The notes below the pieces were generated by a model. It was not told the origin of the DNA. It saw only the letters and a program-made list of their open reading frames with translations, and searched no databases. From Trabulsiella guamensis ATCC 49490 (GTDB taxonomy: Bacteria; Pseudomonadota; Gammaproteobacteria; Enterobacterales; Enterobacteriaceae): a stretch of 64,000 nucleotides of DNA. How positions within the stretch are numbered: the first letter of the stretch is position 1; each line of letters starts with the position of its first letter. The stretch is from positions 1-64,000 of the forward strand of contig NZ_JMTB01000100.1 in the NCBI RefSeq assembly GCF_000734965.1, read 5' to 3'. Of the stretch, positions 57,760-64,000 are shown in pieces. A program made the translations under genes and the position numbers.

Positions 57760-59427
57760 ATGAGTGAGGCTGAAGCCCGCCCGACAAACTTTATTCGTCA
57801 GATCATTGATGAGGATCTGGCCAGTGGTAAGCACACCACGATCCACACGCGTTTCCCGCCAGAGCCGAACGGTTATCTGCACATCGGTCACGCGAAGTCT
57901 ATCTGCCTGAACTTCGGCATCGCCCAGGATTATAACGGGCTGTGCAACCTGCGATTCGATGACACCAACCCGGTAAAAGAAGATATCGAATACGTCGAGT
58001 CCATCCAGAATGACGTGCAATGGTTAGGTTTCCACTGGGCAGGCAAAGTCTGCTATTCGTCGGATTATTTCGATCAACTGCATCACTACGCGGTTGAGCT
58101 GATCAACAAGGGTCTGGCTTACGTTGACGAACTCTCTGCGGACGAAATTCGTGAGTACCGCGGCACACTGACACAGCCGGGTAAAAACAGCCCGTACCGT
58201 GATCGTAGCGTGGAAGAGAACCTGGCGCTGTTCGAAAAAATGCGTGCGGGAGGTTTTGAAGAAGGTAAAGCCTGCCTGCGTGCGAAGATCGACATGGCAT
58301 CGCCGTTCATCGTGATGCGTGATCCGGTGCTGTATCGCATTAAGTTTGCCGATCATCACCAGACCGGCAGCAAGTGGTGCATCTACCCGATGTATGACTT
58401 CACCCACTGCATCAGCGATGCGCTGGAAGGCATTACTCACTCGCTGTGTACGCTGGAATTCCAGGACAACCGTCGTCTGTACGACTGGGTGCTGGACAAC
58501 ATCTCTATCCCGGTCCATCCGCGTCAGTACGAGTTCTCTCGCCTGAACCTGGAATACACCGTCATGTCCAAACGTAAGCTGAATCTGCTGGTGACCGACA
58601 AGCACGTGGAAGGCTGGGATGACCCGCGTATGCCAACCATCTCCGGTCTGCGTCGTCGTGGCTACACCCCGGCGTCGATTCGCGAGTTCTGCAAGCGCAT
58701 CGGCGTGACCAAGCAGGACAACACCATCGAGATCGCCTCGCTGGAATCCTGTATTCGTGAAGATCTCAACGAAAACGCGCCGCGTGCGATGGCGGTTATC
58801 GATCCGGTGAAACTGGTTATCGAAAATTACCCGCAGGGCGAAAGCGAAATGGTGACCATGGCCAACCATCCGAATAAACCGGAAATGGGTAGCCGTGAGG
58901 TACCGTTCAGCGGTGAAATCTGGATCGACCGTGCTGACTTCCGCGAAGAAGCCAACAAGCAGTACAAGCGCCTGGTGCTCGGCAAAGAGGTGCGCCTGCG
59001 TAATGCGTATGTCATCAAGGCAGAGCGTGTGGAGAAAGATGCCGAAGGCAATATCACCACCATTTTCTGCACCTACGATGCGGATACGTTGAGCAAAGAT
59101 CCGGTTGATGGCCGTAAAGTGAAAGGCGTGATCCACTGGGTCAGCGCAGCACATGCGCTGCCAGTTGAGATTCGCCTGTATGATCGTCTGTTCAGCGTGC
59201 CGAATCCGGGCGCAGCCGATGACTTCCTCGCGACTATTAACCCGGAATCGCTGGTGATTAAACACGGTTTCGCTGAGCCGAGCCTGAAGGATGCGGAAGT
59301 GGGTAAAGCGTTCCAGTTTGAGCGTGAAGGCTATTTCTGTCTCGACAGCCGTTATGCGACTGCGGACAAACTGGTGTTTAATCGCACTGTGGGTCTGCGA
59401 GACACCTGGGCGAAAATCGGCGAGTAA
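57760..59427 (+). CDS. glnS: Glutaminyl-tRNA synthetase
   Basis: A 555-residue class I synthetase, as in E. coli. The HIGH motif is [14 protein letters not shown], the KMSKS-type loop is VMSKRKLN, and a C-terminal beta-barrel anticodon-binding region follows. It charges the four tRNA-Gln genes found in this same window. A strong terminator follows. Confidence 0.98.
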   Translation: MSEAEARPTNFIRQIIDEDLASGKHTTIHTRFPPEPNGYLHIGHAKSICLNFGIAQDYNGLCNLRFDDTNPVKEDIEYVESIQNDVQWLGFHWAGKVCYSSDYFDQLHHYAVELINKGLAYVDELSADEIREYRGTLTQPGKNSPYRDRSVEENLALFEKMRAGGFEEGKACLRAKIDMASPFIVMRDPVLYRIKFADHHQTGSKWCIYPMYDFTHCISDALEGITHSLCTLEFQDNRRLYDWVLDNISIPVHPRQYEFSRLNLEYTVMSKRKLNLLVTDKHVEGWDDPRMPTISGLRRRGYTPASIREFCKRIGVTKQDNTIEIASLESCIREDLNENAPRAMAVIDPVKLVIENYPQGESEMVTMANHPNKPEMGSREVPFSGEIWIDRADFREEANKQYKRLVLGKEVRLRNAYVIKAERVEKDAEGNITTIFCTYDADTLSKDPVDGRKVKGVIHWVSAAHALPVEIRLYDRLFSVPNPGAADDFLATINPESLVIKHGFAEPSLKDAEVGKAFQFEREGYFCLDSRYATADKLVFNRTVGLRDTWAKIGE

Positions 59428-59445
59428 TTCGTCATTCCAGTAAAG

Positions 59446-59471
59446 ACGCCGCTTAGCGCGGCGTTTTTTTT
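59446..59471 (+). terminator. glnS terminator
   Basis: ACGCCGC-TTAGC-GCGGCGT followed by a run of T. Confidence 0.93.
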
Positions 59472-59499
59472 CGCTTATCAATCATGATGTTACATTTAA

Positions 59500-59523
59500 T
59501 TAACATTCGCGATGCGAATTAAT
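59500..59523. promoter_or_regulatory. NagC-like palindrome, distal to chiP
   Basis: ATTCGC-GAT-GCGAAT (59505–59519) with TTAA/TTAAT flanks matches the NagC-box layout well. Confidence 0.65.
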
Positions 59524-59715
59524 ACTATTTGCATACAACCTTTTTTAAATCTGTTTTGATAAGAAAACCTGAAATCTCATCCTCTCATCAACGCATTTTC
59601 CTGAATACGTAGCAATTTCTGGTGAATTTTCCTGGGGATGTTCTTTGTTACAAAGTGCAATCAATTATGTGCGCTTTGTCATAGTCTTGTCATTTTGTGC
59701 CATAAAGTGATTGAT

Positions 59716-59733
59716 AATTCGCGTCGCGAAAAA
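59716..59733. promoter_or_regulatory. NagC-like palindrome, proximal to chiP
   Basis: TTCGCG-T-CGCGAA (59718–59730) with AT-rich flanks. Its centre is 212 bases, about 20 helical turns, from the distal box, so looping is possible. Confidence 0.55.
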
Positions 59734-59830
59734 TAGTCTACTCATCAGTAGCAGCGCGGGAATTTCCCCGACTACTTTTTCACATTTTTATTTTTTATCG
59801 CTGTTCGCCTTTTGAGCAGCGTTTTTAAAA

Positions 59831-59841
59831 GTCAAAGAGGA
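59831..59841 (+). promoter_or_regulatory. ChiX small-RNA target overlapping the chiP ribosome site
   Basis: GTCAAAGAGGA exactly complements the UCCUCUUUGAC seed of ChiX and includes the AGAGGA ribosome-binding sequence, so pairing blocks chiP translation unless chitosugars are present. Confidence 0.85.
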
Positions 59842-59848
59842 TATACAC

Positions 59849-61261
59849 ATGCGTACGTTCAGTGGCAAACGTAGTACGCTGGCGCTGGCTATTGCAGGCG
59901 TCACCGCATTGTCGGGCTGGGTTGCGGTTCCGCAGGCCAGTGCAGCAGGCTTCATCGATGATTCAACCTTAACCGGCGGCATCTATTACTGGCAGCGTGA
60001 GCGTGACCGTAAAGACGTGACCGACGGTGACAAATACAAAACCAACCTGTCTCACTCCACCTGGAACGCCAATCTCGACTTCCAGTCTGGCTATGCCGCT
60101 GATATGTTCGGTCTGGATATCGCCGCCTTTACCGCCATTGAAATGGCAGAATCCGCGGAAAGCGGACACCCGAACGAAATTGCATTCTCCTCTGTCAACA
60201 AAGGGTATGACGAAGATTACTCTGGTGATAAGAGTGGGATTAGCCTCTATAAAGCGGCAGCAAAATTCAAATATGGCCCGGTATGGGCGCGTGCGGGTTA
60301 CATTCAGCCGACAGGGCAAACCCTGTTAGCGCCGCACTGGAGCTTCATGCCGGGGACTTACCAGGGCGCGGAAGCCGGCGCAAACTTTGATTATGGCGAT
60401 GCGGGCGCGTTGAGCTTCTCCTACATGTGGACCAACGAGTACAAAGCGCCGTGGCACATTGAAACCGACAAGTTCTACCAGAACGACAAGAAAACCAAAG
60501 TTGATTACCTGCACTCTCTGGGTGCCAAATACGATTTCAAAAACGATCTGGTGCTGGAAGCGGCGTTTGGTCAGTCTGAAGGGTTTGTCGATCAGTACTT
60601 CGCAAAAGCCAGTTACAAATTTGATGTCGCTGGTTCTCCGCTCTCCACCAGCTATCAGTTCTATGGCGCACGCGATAAAGCGGACAACAATACTATCAAC
60701 GATATCTACGACGGGACCGCATGGTTACAGGCGCTGACCTTCGGCTACAAAGTGGCGGATGTGATTGACCTGCGACTGGAAGGCACCTGGGTTCGTGCGG
60801 AAGGTCAGCAGGGTTACTTCCTGCAGCGTATGACTCCGACTTATGCGTCCTCCAACGGTCGTCTGGATATCTGGTGGGATAACCGCTCAGACTTCAACGC
60901 CAACGGCGAAAAAGCGGTTTTCTTCGGCGCGATGTATGACCTGAAAAACTGGGATCTGCCTGGCTGGGCAGTCGGTGCCTCTTATGTTTACGCGTGGGAT
61001 GCGAAACCGTCTGACTGGTTTATCAACGGTGCGGGCCAGCGTGAAGACATGGCTTCCAACAAAATCAAAGAATCTGCCTACAGCCTGGATGCGATGTACA
61101 CCGTGCAGGAAGGCCGTGCCAAAGGCACTATGTTCAAACTTCACTTCACGCAGTACGACAACCACTCTGATATCCCGAGCTGGGGCGGTGGTTACGGCAA
61201 CATCTTCCAGGATGAGCGCGACGTGAAATTCATCGTCATCGCACCGTTCACTATTTTCTGA
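59849..61261 (+). CDS. chiP: ChiP, chitooligosaccharide outer-membrane porin
   Basis: A 470-residue OprD-family porin that admits chitosugars. The signal peptide ends QASA-AGF. The barrel protein has [14 protein letters not shown] early, many alternating aromatic strands, and a final VIAPFTIF with terminal phenylalanine for outer-membrane insertion. E. coli ChiP has 468 residues. It is followed by chiQ in the same operon. Translation is controlled by ChiX at the site 8–18 bases before the ATG. Confidence 0.96.
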   Translation: MRTFSGKRSTLALAIAGVTALSGWVAVPQASAAGFIDDSTLTGGIYYWQRERDRKDVTDGDKYKTNLSHSTWNANLDFQSGYAADMFGLDIAAFTAIEMAESAESGHPNEIAFSSVNKGYDEDYSGDKSGISLYKAAAKFKYGPVWARAGYIQPTGQTLLAPHWSFMPGTYQGAEAGANFDYGDAGALSFSYMWTNEYKAPWHIETDKFYQNDKKTKVDYLHSLGAKYDFKNDLVLEAAFGQSEGFVDQYFAKASYKFDVAGSPLSTSYQFYGARDKADNNTINDIYDGTAWLQALTFGYKVADVIDLRLEGTWVRAEGQQGYFLQRMTPTYASSNGRLDIWWDNRSDFNANGEKAVFFGAMYDLKNWDLPGWAVGASYVYAWDAKPSDWFINGAGQREDMASNKIKESAYSLDAMYTVQEGRAKGTMFKLHFTQYDNHSDIPSWGGGYGNIFQDERDVKFIVIAPFTIF

Positions 61262-61307
61262 TGCCAGCAGGAGCGGGGTGACCCGCTCCTGACATAAGGA
61301 CGACAAA

Positions 61308-61643
61308 ATGAAGAAACTCATTCTTATCGCTGTCATGGCATCGGGTCTGGTTGCCTGCGCACAGCCGACGACGCCAGCGCCAAAGGAAGACAGCCGTCTT
61401 AAAGAGGCCTACAGCGCCTGCATTAACACAGCGGAAGGTAACCCGGACAAAATCGAAGCCTGTCAGAGCGTGCTGAACGTACTGAAAAAAGAGAAAGCGC
61501 ACGAGCAGTTCGCCACGCAGGAAACCGTGCGTACGCTGGATTATCAGCAGTGCATTCAGGCAACACAGACCGGAAATGACCAGGCGGTCAAAGCCAAATG
61601 CGATCGTATCTGGCAGGAAATCCGCAGCAACAACAAACAATAA
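61308..61643 (+). CDS. chiQ: ChiQ, small lipoprotein of the chiPQ operon
   Basis: A 111-residue lipoprotein. The signal peptide LILIAVMASGLVAC carries its lipobox cysteine at residue 18; the mature part is charged and helical with four further cysteines (SACIN, EACQS, QQCIQ, AKCDR). Role unknown; it is always paired with ChiP and 46 bases downstream of it. E. coli has 108 residues. Confidence 0.93.
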   Translation: MKKLILIAVMASGLVACAQPTTPAPKEDSRLKEAYSACINTAEGNPDKIEACQSVLNVLKKEKAHEQFATQETVRTLDYQQCIQATQTGNDQAVKAKCDRIWQEIRSNNKQ

Positions 61644-61662
61644 CCGTTTCGAACGTCAGGAA

Positions 61663-61687
61663 AGGCCCGCGCTGCGGGTCTTTTTTT
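61663..61687 (+). terminator. chiQ terminator
   Basis: GGCCCGC and GCGGGTC arms (one G·T pair) followed by seven T residues. Confidence 0.88.
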
Positions 61688-61704
61688 GGCTGAAAGATGG
61701 CAAT

Positions 61705-61730
61705 AAAAAAGCCAGCCCGGAGGCTGGCTT
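61705..61730 (-). terminator. fur terminator
   Basis: AAGCCAGCC-TCCG-GGCTGGCTT followed by a T-run on the minus strand, 17 bases past the fur stop. Confidence 0.9.
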
Positions 61731-61746
61731 CTGGGGTCTCTGAAGA

Positions 61747-62199
61747 TTACTTTTCCACGGCGTCATGCGCGTGTTCATCTTCGCGGCAGTCGCCTTCAGC
61801 GCAGTGACCATACAGGTACAGGCTGTGGTTAGTCAGGCGGATGCCATGGCGTGAAGCAATTTCACGCTGACGCGCTTCGATAGAGTCATCGCTGAACTCG
61901 ATCACTTTGCCGCAATCCAGGCAGATCAGATGATCATGGTGATGCTGCTGCGTCAGTTCGAAAACCGATTTGCCGCCTTCAAAATTGTGGCGGGTTACGA
62001 TACCCGCGTCATCAAACTGGTTGAGAACGCGATAGACCGTTGCCAGCCCAATCTCTTCACCCATGTCAATCAGACGCTTATATAGATCTTCCGCACTGAC
62101 ATGGTGGTTATCCGGCTCCTGGAGCACTTCCAGAATCTTCAAACGTGGAAGCGTGACTTTCAGGCCGGCCTTCTTTAATGCGGTATTGTTGTCAGTCAT
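61747..62199 (-). CDS. fur: Fur, ferric uptake regulator
   Basis: A 150-residue iron-dependent repressor (148 in E. coli). The winged helix includes EEIGLATVYRVLNQFDDAGI. The metal sites include the histidine cluster THNFEGGKSVFELTQQHHHDH-type region (RHNFEG, QQHHHDHL) and CxxC pair CLDCGK, with a second pair in HCAEGDCRED. It controls the enterobactin genes at the other end of this window among many others. Translation may be coupled to a short upstream ORF (uof). Confidence 0.98.
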   Translation of the reverse strand: MTDNNTALKKAGLKVTLPRLKILEVLQEPDNHHVSAEDLYKRLIDMGEEIGLATVYRVLNQFDDAGIVTRHNFEGGKSVFELTQQHHHDHLICLDCGKVIEFSDDSIEARQREIASRHGIRLTNHSLYLYGHCAEGDCREDEHAHDAVEK

Positions 62200-62217
62200 G
62201 CGGAATCTGTCCTGTTG

Positions 62218-62280
62218 CTAAACGTTCACTTCCTTAAGCGGAAGTCTCACAGAGAATGCGCCCGGTAGAATGCGTCTCAA
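62218..62280 (-). CDS. uof-like upstream ORF of fur (20 codons)
   Basis: In E. coli fur translation is coupled to uof, a 28-codon UUG-started ORF in the leader that RyhB targets. The matching position here has TTG at 62280 and reads LRRILPGAFSVRLPLKEVNV before TAG at 62218–62220, 18 bases short of the fur ATG. So the frame ends earlier and does not overlap fur. Assigned by position and the shared LRRI start only. Confidence 0.45.
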   Translation of the reverse strand: MRRILPGAFSVRLPLKEVNV

Positions 62281-62460
62281 TTATAGAACTGCCATGTATA
62301 AATGAAAACTGCAAGCGCCTGGCATACTATGCTTTCAAAAACGAGGCACTACCAGCAAAGCTAATCAACGAACCTCGTTAAATCAGCCGTTATTGTACAG
62401 GCATGCGCTTAAAAGTTAAAAATTTGTAGCGATAAATTCGATTGCTTTTATCTATTAATA

Positions 62461-62484
62461 CGGTGTGATCTATCAATCACACCG
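62461..62484 (-). terminator. fldA terminator
   Basis: CGGTGTGAT and ATCACACCG with a six-base loop, eight bases past the fldA stop. The tail is only weakly T-rich, so some readthrough into fur is likely. Confidence 0.7.
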
Positions 62485-62492
62485 CTCACAGC

Positions 62493-63023
62493 TTATGCGT
62501 TTTTAATGGCTTCCAGATTAAGCTCTTCCGCAACCTGTTTGACCCACTTCTCAACGCGTTCGGCAGTCAGTTCCGGCTGACGATCTTCGTCAATGGCCAG
62601 ACCCACAAAGTGGTCGTCATCCGCCAGCCCTTTCGAGGCTTCGAAATGATAACCGGCTGTCGGCCAGTGACCGACAATGATCGCGCCGCGTGGTTCGATG
62701 ATGTCACGGATGGTTCCCAGCGCGTCGCAGAAATATTCAGCGTAGTCTTCCTGGTCGCCACAGCCAAACAGGGCTACCAGTTTACCGGTAAAGTCTATCT
62801 CTTCCAGCGACGGGAAAAAGTCGTCCCAGTCGCACTGTGCTTCACCGTAGTACCAGGTCGGAATACCCAGCATCAGGAGATCGAACGCTTCGATATCTTC
62901 TTTGCTGCTTTTTGCAATGTCATGCACGTCGGCAACGTCTTTACCAAGCTGTTTTTGAATCATTTTCGCGATATTTTCGGTATTACCGGTGTCGCTGCCG
63001 AAAAAGATGCCTACGATTGCCAT
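62493..63023 (-). CDS. fldA: Flavodoxin 1
   Basis: A 176-residue FMN electron carrier, exact E. coli length. The phosphate loop is [16 protein letters not shown] and the FMN-stacking loops are [16 protein letters not shown] and [16 protein letters not shown]. It feeds electrons to IspG/IspH, BioB, MetH and pyruvate formate-lyase activation. In E. coli it is SoxS-inducible and can be co-transcribed with fur. Confidence 0.98.
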   Translation of the reverse strand: MAIVGIFFGSDTGNTENIAKMIQKQLGKDVADVHDIAKSSKEDIEAFDLLMLGIPTWYYGEAQCDWDDFFPSLEEIDFTGKLVALFGCGDQEDYAEYFCDALGTIRDIIEPRGAIIVGHWPTAGYHFEASKGLADDDHFVGLAIDEDRQPELTAERVEKWVKQVAEELNLEAIKNA

Positions 63024-63173
63024 GAGTAAAATAACCTCTTGAAACTAAATGATATGGTGGTGGCACATTGCCCACAGATAAGGGCAATCATAGCAGAACA
63101 GAGAAGTGCACGGAAACAGCAATCACGCCGGACTGCACTCTCTGCTACATGAAAATATGTTTTTTGTGGTGTT

Positions 63174-63467
63174 TCAGACGTTATCCTGGCGATGCAGGCT
63201 GGCAAGCTGGCTCAAGAGGATCTCTTCGATGAGTTCACTGCGGCTCATATTGCGGGCATCGGCCAGTTCATTTAACGCGTCCACGGCATCGCTGTTGAGC
63301 TTGAGCTCAACACGCTTCAGGCCGCGAACTTTATCGCGTTTGAGCTGATTGCGCTTATTGATGCGTAACTGTTCATCACGCGAGAGCGGATTGGTTTTCG
63401 GTCTTCCCGGGCGACGCTCATTTGCGAACAAATCTAATGTCGTACGGTCCGTTTGTTCTTTTGCCAT
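63174..63467 (-). CDS. ybfE: YbfE, LexA-regulon DNA-binding-like protein
   Basis: A 97-residue basic protein, same length as in E. coli. The C-terminal half (RVELKLNSDAVDALNELADARNMSRSELIEEILL) is a ribbon-helix-helix-type fold; the N-terminal part is charged with RRPGRPKTNPLSRDEQ. E. coli ybfE is reported as LexA-controlled, but I found no CTGT-N8-ACAG box immediately upstream here. Function unknown. Confidence 0.9.
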   Translation of the reverse strand: MAKEQTDRTTLDLFANERRPGRPKTNPLSRDEQLRINKRNQLKRDKVRGLKRVELKLNSDAVDALNELADARNMSRSELIEEILLSQLASLHRQDNV

Positions 63468-63600
63468 GATTCAGAGTGACTTCGGGGAAACAAACAACCA
63501 GGCCATTGCCCGGATGGATAGCGCGCCATCATACATCAGCGAAACCCCCACGCCAACGACCGCAGCCATTCTGGCGCGCGGTCGCTGAGTTTTTAAGCAT

Positions 63601-64000
63601 TCAGGCGTCGGCAAGGTAGCGGCGAATGGCGCGCAGTACCGCATCAGGTTTTTCCGCATGCACCCAATGGCCTGCACCGGCAATCACATGCGCCCGCGCC
63701 TGTGGGAACTGGGAGAGCAATGCGTCGCGGTACGCGTCGGTGACATAAGGCGAGTTGCCGCCAGGAATAAACAGGGCAGGGTGGTCCCAGGCCGGAATGG
63801 TTTCCCAGCCGACGATGTGAGGATACTGTTCCCACAACACCGGTACGTTAAAGCGCCACTCGCCATCGACAAAGGATTTCAGCAGAAACTGAATCACCCC
63901 TTCTTCTTTTAACTGCCTGCGCATCACGCCGGCGGCCTGTTGACGGCTGGAGGCGCCAGCGTCGGTCACGGCACGAATGGCGGCGAAGATCTGGTCATGG
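63601..64000 (-). CDS. ybfF: YbfF, acyl-CoA esterase-like alpha/beta hydrolase (N-terminus beyond window)
   Basis: The C-terminal 132 residues of a protein expected to be about 254 long. The catalytic acid region lies in HPALFIPGGNSPYVTDAYRDAL and the histidine in AHVIAGAGHWVHAEKPDAVL. Its position next to ybfE and fldA and the motifs match E. coli YbfF. The nucleophile serine lies outside the window. Confidence 0.9.
   Translation of the reverse strand, partial: HDQIFAAIRAVTDAGASSRQQAAGVMRRQLKEEGVIQFLLKSFVDGEWRFNVPVLWEQYPHIVGWETIPAWDHPALFIPGGNSPYVTDAYRDALLSQFPQARAHVIAGAGHWVHAEKPDAVLRAIRRYLADA

Larger units (their letters stand above)
59472..59848 (+). promoter_or_regulatory. chiP control region
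   Basis: A gene-free AT-rich stretch of about 380 bases upstream of chiP. It contains two NagC-like palindromes (59500–59523 and 59716–59733), a CRP-like site TGTGC-GCTTTG-TCATA (59668–59683) and, at its end, the ChiX target. NagC and ChiX control of chiPQ is known in E. coli and Salmonella. Confidence 0.7.

Noticed and set aside
58024-59481. A 485-codon open frame antisense to glnS
   Set aside because: It mirrors glnS codon structure. glnS is certain, with both synthetase motifs, and the antisense frame has no recognisable domain.
63468-63600. LexA box upstream of ybfE
   Set aside because: No CTGT-N8-ACAG pattern is visible in the spacer, although the E. coli gene is reported to be LexA-regulated.

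Overview
The window is chromosomal DNA from a member of the Enterobacteriaceae. Gene order and protein sequences follow the ent–cst–dsbG–ahp–lip–dacA–leuS–glt–lnt–miaB–asnB–nag–glnS–chi–fur–fldA stretch of the Escherichia coli/Salmonella/Citrobacter backbone almost gene for gene. The departures from the E. coli K-12 layout (no ybdH/ybdL, no ybdR, no citrate-lyase/dpiAB cluster, no ybeQ–hscC block, plus three inserted loci) make a Citrobacter-like genome the best guess. The genus cannot be proved from the sequence alone.

Layout. 1–1884: the 3' end of the enterobactin operon (entB partial, entA, entH). 2031–4388: the cstA–ybdD pyruvate-uptake pair. 4399–7278: ybdM–ybdN (ParB-like plus PP-loop ATPase, relatives of IbrB/IbrA) with the LysR regulator ybdO. 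7474–10672: thiol and peroxide defence, dsbG divergent from ahpC–ahpF, with an OxyR-type site between them. 10781–12295: an inserted AraC regulator and LysE/RhtB exporter pair. 12334–16734: uspG, rnk, an inserted alpha/beta hydrolase, rna and dcuC. 17035–23165: pagP, cspE, crcB, ybeM, tatE, lipA, ybeF, lipB, ybeD. 23286–35330: the cell-wall elongation and translation cluster dacA, rlpA, mrdB, mrdA, rlmH, rsfS, cobC, nadD, holA, lptE, leuS. 35545–40279: ybeL, rihA and the glutamate/aspartate ABC operon gltIJKL, with the SroC RNA region between gltI and gltJ. 40637–46260: lnt, ybeX, ybeY, ybeZ, miaB. 46398–49059: ubiF, an unrecognised membrane protein, and a seven-tRNA operon (metT-leuW-glnU-glnW-metU-glnV-glnX) with one decayed extra tRNA-Gln. 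49279–57576: asnB, nagD, nagC, nagA, nagB and the divergent nagE. 57760–64000: glnS, chiP–chiQ, fur, fldA, ybfE and ybfF (partial).

The genes form clear working groups: iron uptake (ent, and Fur at the other end), peroxide and disulfide repair (OxyR, AhpCF, DsbG), lipoate synthesis (LipA/LipB with YbeD between LipB and DacA), rod-shape peptidoglycan synthesis (PBP2, RodA, RlpA, PBP5), amino-sugar use (NagC controlling nagBACD, nagE and probably chiPQ) and nitrogen-source scavenging (GltIJKL with NtrC-like sites upstream).

The most notable observations are: a one-base deletion that breaks gltL, the ATPase of the glutamate/aspartate transporter; a degenerate tRNA-Gln inside the tRNA operon; the poorly understood ybdM–ybdN–ybdO unit with a palindrome upstream; NtrC-like sites in front of gltI; NagC/CRP operator architecture in front of nagB/nagE and chiP; and a shortened uof-like upstream ORF before fur. 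No CRISPR array, prophage or complete insertion sequence was seen. Most of the window is ordinary conserved core.
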